The notes below the pieces were generated by a model. It did no database searches and was not told the DNA's origin. It saw only the letters and a program-made list of their open reading frames with translations. DNA of 64,000 bases, taken from assembly GCF_033546935.1 (NCBI RefSeq), contig NZ_CP137854.1, positions 1,488,001-1,552,000 of the forward strand, in the 5' to 3' direction. The translations under genes and the position numbers were made by a program. The DNA comes from Xylophilus sp. GOD-11R (GTDB taxonomy: Bacteria > Pseudomonadota > Gammaproteobacteria > Burkholderiales > Burkholderiaceae_C). Below, one piece after another: positions 46,364 to 54,386 of this stretch. The number at the start of each line of letters is the position of its first letter. Position 1 is the stretch's first letter.

Positions 46364-47701
46364 TCAGCCGTGCCGGGGGCAGGGATGGCGGCGATCGGTA
46401 TCCGCCGCCTGCGGCGCGGACGCGCGCGAGGGCGCTCCCAGCGCAGCGGCGAAGCTGCCGAGGCCCGCGCTGCGCAGCGGCCGGAACTCGATGCCCTGCC
46501 GGGCGCACAGCCGCTTGAGCTGGCCGACGGAGTCGTGGTCGACGCAGTCCACCGGAAACACCACCAGTTCCGCCCAGGCGACGCTGGCCGACAGCAGGCC
46601 CTTGCGGTCTTCCAGGCCGCCGTCGTGGTGGCGAAAAACGCCGCCGTGGCGCTCCACCAGCGCGCGGATGGAGGGCGTCGAGCTCGGCCGGCCGCCCACG
46701 TAGAGGATGCGCCGGCCGTCCAGCCGGTGGTGAGCGTTCGTGGTGGTGCCGGCGTCGTCTTGCGGGTCGCCGGCGAGTTCGCGCAGCTGGGCTTCGGCCG
46801 CTTCGAGTTCGGCGGCGAGTTCGCCCGCGTGCCGGCGCAGGTAGGCGGCTTCTTCCGCCAGGGTGGCCGCGGCGGCCTGTGCGCTCGCCGCCGCCTGCTC
46901 CGCCGCCTCGCGTCGCTGGGTCTGCAGCGCGACCTGTTCGCCGGCCGCCGCGACCGGGTCGCGCAGCGCCCGGGGTGCCGGGGCGGCAGGGGCGCCTTGC
47001 CGCGCCTCCTCCAGCGAGCGGTGGGCCTCGGACAGCGACTGCTGCAGGCTCGCCAAGGCCTGCTCGCGGGCGATGTGCCGTTCCTGGTAATGCTCCACCT
47101 GCTGGCGCAGTTCGCCGTTGGCCTGCTCCAGCGCGACCAGGCGCCGGATGTCGGCCCGGTTGGCCGCGCCGACCAGGTGCGACAGCATGTGCACGTCGCC
47201 GAAGACCTTGCTGCGCACCTCGGTCGTGGCGTGTCGGTGGGTCAGCACCGCCCAATAGGCACCGGGGATGTCGCCGCTGCGCAGGGCGGCGTCCCAGAGT
47301 GCGAGCAGTTCCACCGTGTCGCCGATGCGCGAGAAGCGCAGCAGCGTCGATTCGTGCTGGCGGTCCAGCGCCTTGTGCAGCGCCTTCGATGCCGGGCAGG
47401 GCTGCGACGCCAGCCACACGGCTTCATGGTGGATGTCGAGGTCGGCGATGCCCTCGACATGGATGAAGCGCGACATCAGCTTGCGCAGCGCGGCGGTCGA
47501 CAGGCAGGTGCCGATGATCGAGCACTGGAAATTGGTGTCCAGGTCGGCCAGCTTCAGCCGGCCGGGGCGGGCCGTCGCTTGCCCGGCGGGCGCGGGAGCG
47601 GCCGCGTCGGCATCGCAGCAGGCCGCGCCCTGGTCGGCCAAGCGCTGGTAGTGGGCAGAACCCGGGGCGGTGGCGAACTTGAAAGGTGGTGGCGTCAGCA
47701 T
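46364..47701 (-). CDS. DUF2325 domain protein with long coiled coil
   Basis: 445 residues. The N-terminal third (FQCSIIGTCLSTAALRKLM; HVEGIADLDIHHEAVW; RSKVFGDVHMLSHLVGAANR) is a conserved but unassigned domain with His/Cys residues that could bind a metal. The middle (about 185-320) is a charged, Ala/Glu/Gln-rich coiled coil. The C-terminal domain, starting GRRILYVGGRPSSTPSIRAL with FRHHDGGLEDRKGLL, is DUF2325. Proteins with this architecture are common in betaproteobacteria and have no known function; a sensing or regulatory role is plausible from the build. Confidence 0.85.
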   Translation of the reverse strand: MLTPPPFKFATAPGSAHYQRLADQGAACCDADAAAPAPAGQATARPGRLKLADLDTNFQCSIIGTCLSTAALRKLMSRFIHVEGIADLDIHHEAVWLASQPCPASKALHKALDRQHESTLLRFSRIGDTVELLALWDAALRSGDIPGAYWAVLTHRHATTEVRSKVFGDVHMLSHLVGAANRADIRRLVALEQANGELRQQVEHYQERHIAREQALASLQQSLSEAHRSLEEARQGAPAAPAPRALRDPVAAAGEQVALQTQRREAAEQAAASAQAAAATLAEEAAYLRRHAGELAAELEAAEAQLRELAGDPQDDAGTTTNAHHRLDGRRILYVGGRPSSTPSIRALVERHGGVFRHHDGGLEDRKGLLSASVAWAELVVFPVDCVDHDSVGQLKRLCARQGIEFRPLRSAGLGSFAAALGAPSRASAPQAADTDRRHPCPRHG

Positions 47702-47841
47702 GGCGGCTCCCGGCGTGGCGGCACCGCCGGTCCCGGGAACGGCCGGAAGGTGCCGGTGGCGCTATGTTCTGCAGACTATAGCGAATCCGCCGGCCGTGCG
47801 GTGGTCGTCCAGTGCGCCGACTGCCGCGCCGCTCGCGCCGG

Positions 47842-48336
47842 TCAGGCCATGCGGTCGTCGGAACGCATGGCCGGCAAGCGACCGAGTTGCGGAGCGAACC
47901 AGCCGGTGCGATCGGTGTGCCGCACGTCGAAGGCAGGCACGTAGGGTTTGATGTCGAGTACCGGCGTGCCGTCCACCATGTCGTTGCCGGCGAAGTGCAA
48001 GACCGCGCCTTCGACCGTCAGCAGCCGCACGATCGACAGGCCGAGGCGGTTGGGCCGCGCCGGCGAGCGGGTGGCGAACACGCCGTGCGATGCGTCGTCG
48101 AGAAACGGCACCACTTCGAGCGGCTCGCGGGTGCCGCGGTGCAGGTGGGTGATGAGGAAAAGGTACTCGAATCCCTCGATGTCGCGCAGGCCGGCTGCGA
48201 ACTCCGGCAGCACCTCGAGCGATGCCCGGGCATCGGGCGAGCCGGCGGTCTGGATCGGCATGCCCACGGTGTCGTCGAAGGGGCTGCGTACGTGGCCGAT
48301 GGGGCGGGAGACGATGTCGGGAGCGTTCGAAGTCAT
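47842..48336 (-). CDS. trmO: tRNA (adenine(37)-N6)-methyltransferase TrmO/TsaA
   Basis: 164 residues. SRPIGHVRSPFDDTVGMPIQ at the N-terminus, then LFLITHLHRG, FATRSPARPNRLGLSIVRL and LDIKPYVPAFD; these are the signature blocks of TrmO (YaeB/VirR fold), which uses S-adenosylmethionine to methylate N6 of t6A37 in certain threonine tRNAs. The usual C-terminal extension of enterobacterial TrmO is absent, giving the short form. Monocistronic on the minus strand. Confidence 0.9.
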   Translation of the reverse strand: MTSNAPDIVSRPIGHVRSPFDDTVGMPIQTAGSPDARASLEVLPEFAAGLRDIEGFEYLFLITHLHRGTREPLEVVPFLDDASHGVFATRSPARPNRLGLSIVRLLTVEGAVLHFAGNDMVDGTPVLDIKPYVPAFDVRHTDRTGWFAPQLGRLPAMRSDDRMA

Positions 48337-48382
48337 GGCGCTGCGGGAGGACGATGGGAGCAGGCATTCTCCCTGGCGCCGT

Positions 48383-49336
48383 TCAGTGCGACGACACCCA
48401 GTCCTCGGCCCAGGGCATCGCCGGCATCGCATAGGCGCCGCGCAGCCGGTCGGTCTCCAGCGCCGGGCTGCGGCCGAACAGCCGCTTGAACTCGCGGCCG
48501 AACTGCGACGGGCTCTCGTAGCCGACGCGCGCGGCCGCGGCGGCGGCCGTCATGTTCTCGCGCAGCATCAGCAGCCGCGCCTTGTGCAGCCGGATCGACT
48601 TGAGGTATTGCAGCGGCGAGCTGTCGGTGACCTGGCGGAAGTGCAGGTGGAAGGTCGACACGCTCATGTCGGCTTCGCCGGCGAGCGCGTCGATCTGCAG
48701 CGGCTCGCGGTAGGCGGTGTGGATGCGGCGCACCGCCCGGCCGATGCGGGCGACGCGGCCGGTGCCCGACAGGGCCGCGCGCAGGGCGTGGCCCTGTTCG
48801 CCGCAAAGCACCCGAAAGCAGATCTCGCGCACGATGCCCGGCGCGAGGATCGCCGACTCCACCGGCGAGGCCAGCGCCTGCAGCAGGCGCAGCACGGCGT
48901 CGGCCAGGGTGTCGTCGATCGGCGTCGAGAGCATCGTGGCGGGCGCGGCCTGCGGCGCGCCGAGCAGGCCGTCGAGCTGCGACGTGAGCTCGGCGACCAG
49001 CGCGAGATCGAGGCCGAGGTAGACCGCCAGCAGCGGTTCCTCGGCGCTGGCCTCGGTCTCCATGGTGAAGGGCACCGGCACCGCCACCGCGAGGTAGTGC
49101 TGGGCGTCGTACACATAGCGACGGTCACCCCAGAAGCCGGTCTTGCGGCCCTGGCAGACGAAGACGATGCCCGGCTCGTAGAGCACCGGCGTGGTCTGCA
49201 GCGGACGGTTCGAACGCAGCAGGCGCACGCCCGGCACCGTGGTGGCGGTGTAGCCCTCGGCCGGCGCGAGCCGCAGCAGCAACGCGGCCATGCGCTCGCG
49301 CGGCGAGGGATCGGGCGGAGCCGGGCGCCGGCTCAC
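48383..49336 (-). CDS. AraC family transcriptional regulator
   Basis: 317 residues from GTG 49336, which overlaps the stop of the upstream SDR gene (GTGA), so coupled translation is likely; an ATG at 49291 is an alternative. The N-terminal AraC_N/cupin-like domain (VCQGRKTGFWGDRRYVYDA; VPVPFTMETEASAEEP) is followed by two HTH repeats (DALAGEADMSVSTFHLHFRQ; AARVGYESPSQFGREFKRLF). It likely controls the SDR gene with which it is co-transcribed, in response to a small molecule bound by the N-domain. Confidence 0.9.
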   Translation of the reverse strand: MSRRPAPPDPSPRERMAALLLRLAPAEGYTATTVPGVRLLRSNRPLQTTPVLYEPGIVFVCQGRKTGFWGDRRYVYDAQHYLAVAVPVPFTMETEASAEEPLLAVYLGLDLALVAELTSQLDGLLGAPQAAPATMLSTPIDDTLADAVLRLLQALASPVESAILAPGIVREICFRVLCGEQGHALRAALSGTGRVARIGRAVRRIHTAYREPLQIDALAGEADMSVSTFHLHFRQVTDSSPLQYLKSIRLHKARLLMLRENMTAAAAAARVGYESPSQFGREFKRLFGRSPALETDRLRGAYAMPAMPWAEDWVSSH

Positions 49337-50184
49337 GGCGCGGCCGGCTCGGCGAAGTCGGTGGACCGGCTCAGGGCCTCGTGGGCCGCGATGCCGGCCT
49401 GCAGATCCTGCAGGCGGCGCCGCACCAGTTCCAGCGCGTCGCTGCCCAGCAGCAGCTGCGCGGGCGGATCCTGCAGGCCGACCAGTTCCAGGATGGCCGC
49501 GGCCGCCTTGGCCGGGTCGCCCAGTTGCCGGCCGTGCTTTTGTTGCCGTGCCTCGCGCACCGGGTCGAACAGCGCGTCGTAGTCGGCGATGGTGCGTGTG
49601 GAGCGCACCATGGAGCGACCGGCCCAGTCGGTGCGGAACGACCCGGGCGCGACGGCGGTGACCGCCACGCCGAAGGGCTTCATCTCCTGCGCCATCACGC
49701 CCGAGAGGCCTTCCAGCGCGAACTTGCTGCCGCAGTAGTAGCCGATGCCCGGCATGGTGAGGTAGCCGCCCATCGAGGTGATGTTGACGATGTGTCCGCG
49801 CCGGCGCGTGCGCATGCCGGGCATGACCGCCCTGGCGAGCGCCACCGCGCCGAACACGTTCACCTCGAACTGCCGGCGCATCGCGTCGAGCGGCGATTCC
49901 TCCAGAACGCCTTCGTGGCCGTAGCCGGCGTTGTTGATCAGCACGTCGATGGCGCCGATGCCGCGCTCGACCTCGGCCACCAGCGCGGCCGCTCCGTCGA
50001 CTTGGGTGACGTCGAAGCGCCGGGCATGTGCGCGCTCGGCATGCTGCGCCTCGAAGGCCTGGCATCCGGCTTCGTCGCGCACCGTGCCGACGACGGTGTG
50101 GCCCTGGCGGATGGCCTCGGTGGCGATGGCGCGGCCGAAGCCGCTGCTGACGCCGGTGATGAGAAAGAGGCGTGATGTGTTCAT
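49333..50184 (-). CDS. SDR family oxidoreductase
   Basis: 283 residues from the ATG at 50184 (family-typical start MNTSRLFLITGVSSGFGRA). NNAGYGHEGVLEE, NITSMGGYLTMPGIGYYCGSK (Ser, Tyr, Lys) and APGSFRTDWAGRSM place it in the widely distributed group of oxidoreductases paired with AraC regulators. Substrate unknown. It forms a two-gene operon with the AraC regulator. Confidence 0.9.
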   Translation of the reverse strand: MNTSRLFLITGVSSGFGRAIATEAIRQGHTVVGTVRDEAGCQAFEAQHAERAHARRFDVTQVDGAAALVAEVERGIGAIDVLINNAGYGHEGVLEESPLDAMRRQFEVNVFGAVALARAVMPGMRTRRRGHIVNITSMGGYLTMPGIGYYCGSKFALEGLSGVMAQEMKPFGVAVTAVAPGSFRTDWAGRSMVRSTRTIADYDALFDPVREARQQKHGRQLGDPAKAAAAILELVGLQDPPAQLLLGSDALELVRRRLQDLQAGIAAHEALSRSTDFAEPAAP

Positions 50185-50340
50185 TCGTCCGATGTTAGGC
50201 AGTGCGCCACCGCCACCCAAGGGCGAAAACTCCGGCGTGATGGCCTGATTCTCCGGACCGGCCGCGTCGCCTGCCGACCCGAATGAGGCCGGAGGTGATC
50301 GATCGGTGCTGGTTTTCCCCGCTGTCGACGCAGCCGCGGC

Positions 50341-51264
50341 TCACGCCGCGCGATGCGCCTGGCCGGCGCTCAGCGTCTGCGTCGCCTGCTCGCGCAGCCA
50401 GTGCCGGAAGGTGCCGAGCGCCGGCTCGTGGCGGCGAGCGCCGGCCAGCACGAAGTAATAGCCCAGCCGGCTCTGCCAGCCGCCGGTGAGCACCTGCACC
50501 AGGTCGCCGCGCGCAAGCTCTTCTTCCACCAGCACCCGCGGCACCAGCGCCAGGCCCATGTCCATCGTCGCGGCCTTGAGCAGGGTCGAATAGAACTCGT
50601 AGCGGATGGTCCGGCCCGGCCGGATGGCCGGCTGGCCCAGGGCCTGCTGCAGTTCGGTCCAGGCGTGGGGCACCTCGAAATGCTCCAGCAGCGCGAACGA
50701 ATCGAACTCGCGTCGCTCCAGCGCGGCCGCGCACCGCAGGCGCAGCGTCGGCGACATCACCGCCACCATGTCGCGGCCGAACAGGTAGTCGGCCTCGCAA
50801 CCCGGCCAGCTGCCGCCGCCGAAACGGAATTCGCCATCGGCCTGCGACGGCGAAATGCCGCCCCCGGAGATCTGGTTGGTGAACTGCACGTCGATGTCGG
50901 GATGGGCCTGCTGGAACGCCGCGAAACGGGGCAGCAGCCAGCGGTCGCCCAGGATGTGCGGCATGCGCAGGGTGAGCGAGGTGCGCGGCGCATGCATCAG
51001 CGCCAGCTGCTCCGACGCCTCGGCCAGCGAGGCCAGCAAGGGCGTGATGCGCTGCAGGTACCAGTGGCCGAGGTCGGTCAGCACCAGGCCGCGATTGACC
51101 CGGATGAACAAGGGCACTTCCACCGCCTCCTCCAGCGCCCGCAGTTGCTTGCTGACCGCGCCCTGCGTCATGCAGAGCTCGCTGGCCGCCACGGTGCAGC
51201 TGAGCTGGCGGGCGGCGACTTCGAACACACGCAGGGCGGTGGTGGAGGGAATGCGGTGGCGCAT
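50341..51264 (-). CDS. LysR family transcriptional regulator (GcvA-like)
   Basis: 307 residues from ATG 51264: HRIPSTTALRVFEVAARQLS, HTH VAASELCMTQGAVSKQLRAL, and the effector domain ending LGYYFVLAGARRHEPAL. The GAVSKQLR recognition helix and PSTTALRVFE start are typical of the GcvA/AmpR-like branch. Divergent from the amino-acid-type binding protein gene at 51420, with 155 bp between, so it probably regulates that transport function. Confidence 0.9.
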   Translation of the reverse strand: MRHRIPSTTALRVFEVAARQLSCTVAASELCMTQGAVSKQLRALEEAVEVPLFIRVNRGLVLTDLGHWYLQRITPLLASLAEASEQLALMHAPRTSLTLRMPHILGDRWLLPRFAAFQQAHPDIDVQFTNQISGGGISPSQADGEFRFGGGSWPGCEADYLFGRDMVAVMSPTLRLRCAAALERREFDSFALLEHFEVPHAWTELQQALGQPAIRPGRTIRYEFYSTLLKAATMDMGLALVPRVLVEEELARGDLVQVLTGGWQSRLGYYFVLAGARRHEPALGTFRHWLREQATQTLSAGQAHRAA

Positions 51265-51419
51265 GGCGACGATCGGTGGCGCGGGCGGCGAGACGCAAGC
51301 TCCAGCAAAGATCGCGCCAGTGCCATTCCGTTCGGGAATGCCGTGGGGAATTAATCTCGTTTGCCGGCCCCGGGCGCCGCGCCGACACTGGTTCTTCCCA
51401 TCGTTCATCCGACATTCCC

Positions 51420-52211
51420 ATGCGAGCCTACCGACGCCATACCCTCTTCGGCCTCCTTGCCGCGATCGCCCTGTGCGGCGCCAGCGCCCAGGCGCAAAAC
51501 CAGCTGGAAGACATCCAGAAGGCCAAAGTGCTGCGGGTGGGGATCCCGACCGATTTCGCGCCCTACGGCTTCGTCGGCCCCGACCTGAAACCGCAAGGCC
51601 TGGACATCGACATGGCCCAGTACATCGCCGACAAGCTCGGCGTGAAGCTCGAAATGCTGAGCATCAGCACCCAGAACCGCATCCCCTACCTGCAGACCCA
51701 CAAGGCCGATCTGGTGATCTATTCACTGGGCAAGACACCCGAGCGGGAAAAGGTGATCGACTTCTCCGCGGCCTACGCGCCGTATTACATCGCGGTGTAC
51801 GGCCCCCGCTCGATGGCGGTGAAATCGCCGCAGGACATGGTGGGCAAGACCGTCGCGACCAACCGCGGGACCACCGACGACATCGAGGTGACCAAGGTGG
51901 CGCTGCCGGGCACCGAGATCCGGCGCTTCGAGGGCAACGACGCCACCATCGGCGCCTTCGTCGCCGGCCAGACCCAGCTCATCTCCACCGGCTCGCCGGC
52001 CGCCGAGGTGGTGAAGCAGCGCAATCCGCAACTGGGCCTGGAGGTCAAGCTCACGCTCAAGACCTCGCCGTGCTTCGTCGGCATCGCCAAGGGCGAGGAC
52101 AGCCTGCGCGCTAGGGTCAACGACATCATCGCCGAGGCGCGGCGCAGCGGCGTGGTGGAACGCCTGTCGCAAAAATGGCTGGGACTGGCGGCAGGCGATC
52201 TGCCGCTGTAG
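51420..52211 (+). CDS. Amino-acid-type ABC transporter substrate-binding protein (SBP_bac_3)
   Basis: 263 residues. Leader to ASAQAQN (cleavage about residue 25), then the class III binding fold: KVLRVGIPTDFAPYGFVGP, PQGLDIDMAQYIADKLGVK, NRIPYLQTHKADLVI and KTVATNRGTTDDI. Ligands of this class are polar amino acids, opines or related cations. No permease or ATPase gene follows; the next stretch is a broken aldehyde dehydrogenase remnant, so the transporter partners are elsewhere or lost. Start ATG 51420 has no strong Shine-Dalgarno. Confidence 0.9.
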   Translation: MRAYRRHTLFGLLAAIALCGASAQAQNQLEDIQKAKVLRVGIPTDFAPYGFVGPDLKPQGLDIDMAQYIADKLGVKLEMLSISTQNRIPYLQTHKADLVIYSLGKTPEREKVIDFSAAYAPYYIAVYGPRSMAVKSPQDMVGKTVATNRGTTDDIEVTKVALPGTEIRRFEGNDATIGAFVAGQTQLISTGSPAAEVVKQRNPQLGLEVKLTLKTSPCFVGIAKGEDSLRARVNDIIAEARRSGVVERLSQKWLGLAAGDLPL

Positions 52212-52359
52212 GCCGACGCATCGCGGCAGCCGGGGTGGCCGGACGCGGGCGGGGGCGGGGGCGGCCCCGCGCCGCTCAACCCTTCTCGGAGAACACCCCG
52301 AATTCGCTCCACAGGCCTCGCCCTGGTCGAGTGCCCGCCTCAGTTCCTTGCGGCGTTGG

Positions 52360-52615
52360 GCCGTGGCCATCGCGATGGCCAACGACACCGCGTTCGGCCT
52401 GCAGGCCTCTGTGCAGTCCCCGGACACCGGCACGGCCCGTGCGGTGGCGCGCCGCCTGCGGGCCGGCCGCGTCAGCATCAACTACCCGCCGCTCGATGTG
52501 GACGTGCCCTTTCGGCGGCTGCAAGCGATCGGGCAACGGCCGCGAGGGCGGCGGGCAGGGCCTTGCCGAATACCTGGAAGTGAAGGCCACGCTCGGCTAC
52601 GCGGCCTGCCTCTGA
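52360..52615 (+). pseudogene. C-terminal remnant of an aldehyde dehydrogenase gene, frameshifted
   Basis: Translated from 52360 the frame gives AIAMANDTAFGLQASVQS, then ARAVARRLRAGRVSINYPP, the C-terminal part of an aldehyde dehydrogenase. At 52507-52512 (CCCTTT) one extra base shifts the frame: the second frame gives PFGGCKRSGNGREGGGQGLA and ends LEVKATLGYAACL with TGA at 52613-52615. Roughly 400 upstream codons, including the active-site Cys, are missing. It lies in a 633-bp stretch (52212-52844) otherwise without a gene; only the 5' leader of the Pao operon, with AGAGGA at about 52833, follows. Confidence 0.85.
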
Positions 52616-52844
52616 CCTGATGTCGGGCCCGCACACCCGCGAGCGATCCCGCTCGGGCACGTGCGGGCATGCGGGGGTCATGGATCGCTGTGTCGCCAGC
52701 CGCAGGCGGACAGCCAAGTTACGACAGCCTGCAGGCGTGCCTCTCCTACATGGGTCGTGAGACGAAACCACTACGTTGGTTTCCTTCCTGGCGCCGTATC
52801 GATGCGGTGCCCTCCCCACGATCACCGTTCCGAAGAGGACACCC

Positions 52845-53372
52845 ATGGACACCCGCGTGCATTCGCCCGCCGCCGCCCTCGGCGACAGCGGCATTCCCAT
52901 CACCCTGCAACTCAACGGCTTCTCCCACACCGCCCGGGTCGAGCCCTGGGTCACGCTGCTGGACCTGCTGCGCGAGGAAGCGCATCTCACCGGCACCAAG
53001 AAGGGTTGCGACCACGGCCAGTGCGGCGCCTGCACCGTGCTGCTCGACGGCAAGCGGGTCAACAGCTGCCTGCAGCTCGCGGTGTCGGTCGACGGCAGCG
53101 CCGTGCAGACCATCGAGGGCCTGGCCGAATCCGGCGAGGGCGGCGGGCTCGATCCGCTGCAGCAGGCTTTCATGGACCACGACGCCTTCCAGTGCGGCTA
53201 CTGCACGCCGGGCCAGATCTGCTCGGCACGCGGCCTGATCGCCGAGGGCAAGGCCCGCACCCGCGAGGAAGTGCGCGAACTGATGAGCGGCAACCTCTGC
53301 CGCTGCGGCGCCTACACCAACATCACCGACGCGGTGATGTCGGTGCTCCAGCGGGAAGGACTCGCCAAATGA
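52845..53372 (+). CDS. paoA: Aldehyde oxidoreductase iron-sulfur subunit (PaoA-like)
   Basis: 175 residues from ATG 52845. An N-terminal plant-type [2Fe-2S] domain ([22 protein letters not shown]) is followed by the helical [2Fe-2S] domain ([26 protein letters not shown]): eight cysteines in the xanthine oxidase family pattern. It carries electrons from the molybdenum subunit to FAD. Unlike E. coli PaoA there is no Tat leader before the first domain, so a cytoplasmic enzyme is suggested. Overlaps the FAD subunit gene by 4 nt (ATGA). Confidence 0.9.
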   Translation: MDTRVHSPAAALGDSGIPITLQLNGFSHTARVEPWVTLLDLLREEAHLTGTKKGCDHGQCGACTVLLDGKRVNSCLQLAVSVDGSAVQTIEGLAESGEGGGLDPLQQAFMDHDAFQCGYCTPGQICSARGLIAEGKARTREEVRELMSGNLCRCGAYTNITDAVMSVLQREGLAK

Positions 53373-54385
53373 ACCGCTTCGAATACGCCCGCGCCGCCGA
53401 TGCCGGCGAAGCGGTGCGGCTCGCCTCGGGCAGCGCCATGCGCTTTCTGGCCGGCGGCACCAACCTGGTCGATCTGCTCAAGGAAAACGTCGAGCGACCG
53501 ACCAAGGTGATCGACATCCGGCGTCTGCCGCTGGCTGGCATCACCGCCACGGACGATGGCGGCCTGCGTCTGGGAGCACTGGCGACCAATGCCGACACCG
53601 CCTGGCATCCGGAGGTGGAAGCGCGTTATCCACTGCTGTCCTCGGCGATCCTGGCCGGCGCCAGCCCGCAGCTGCGCAACGCCGCCACCAACGGCGGCAA
53701 CCTCAACCAGCGCACCCGCTGCTACTACTTCTACGACACGGCCGCCGCGTGCAACAAGCGCGAGCCCGGTTCCGGCTGCTCGGCCATCGGTGGGGTGACC
53801 CGCATCCACGCGATCCTGGGCAGCAGCGAAGCCTGCATCGCCACCCATCCATCGGACATGTGCGTCGCGCTCGCCGCCCTGGAAGCCACGGTGCGGGTGC
53901 AGGGGCCGTCGGGCGAGCGCTCGATCGCCTTCGCCGACTACCACCGACTGCCCGGCGACGATCCCTCTCGCGACAACCAGCTTGCCGACGGCGAACTGGT
54001 GACCGCCATCGACCTGCCAGCCGAGGGTTATGCCACCCACTACACCTACCTGAAGCTCCGCGACCGGCTTTCGTACGCGTTCGCGCTGGTGTCGGTCGCC
54101 GTTGGCCTGCGCCTGGACGAGGCCGGCCGCATCGTCACCGGCCGCGTCGCGCTGGGCGGTGTGGCGCACAAGCCCTGGCGCGAGCCCCGGGCCGAAGCGC
54201 TGCTCGAAGGCCAGGCGCCGTCGCAGGCGCTGTTCCTGCAGGTGGCCGACAGCCTCCTGCTCGGCGCGGTGGGCCGGGGCGGCAATGACTTCAAGATCGA
54301 ACTGGCCCGCAAGGCCATCGTGCGGGCGTTGCGTCAGGCAGCCGCCGGCACGCCCCAATCGCAGACCGACAAACGGGTGGCATGA
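53369..54385 (+). CDS. paoB: Aldehyde oxidoreductase FAD subunit (PaoB-like)
   Basis: 338 residues. The FAD-binding motif [19 protein letters not shown] and [18 protein letters not shown] are followed by the additional cysteines of the PaoB subgroup ([27 protein letters not shown]): four Cys that in E. coli PaoB hold an extra [4Fe-4S] cluster. This identifies the PaoABC type rather than ordinary xanthine dehydrogenase. Reoxidised by O2 or a quinone/acceptor. One nucleotide separates its stop from the start of the large subunit. Confidence 0.9.
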   Translation: MNRFEYARAADAGEAVRLASGSAMRFLAGGTNLVDLLKENVERPTKVIDIRRLPLAGITATDDGGLRLGALATNADTAWHPEVEARYPLLSSAILAGASPQLRNAATNGGNLNQRTRCYYFYDTAAACNKREPGSGCSAIGGVTRIHAILGSSEACIATHPSDMCVALAALEATVRVQGPSGERSIAFADYHRLPGDDPSRDNQLADGELVTAIDLPAEGYATHYTYLKLRDRLSYAFALVSVAVGLRLDEAGRIVTGRVALGGVAHKPWREPRAEALLEGQAPSQALFLQVADSLLLGAVGRGGNDFKIELARKAIVRALRQAAAGTPQSQTDKRVA

Positions 54386-54386
54386 C

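Noticed and set aside
52276..52590. 104-codon - strand frame over the aldehyde dehydrogenase remnant
   Set aside because: No motif, and the + strand reading gives a recognisable ALDH C-terminus in two frames.
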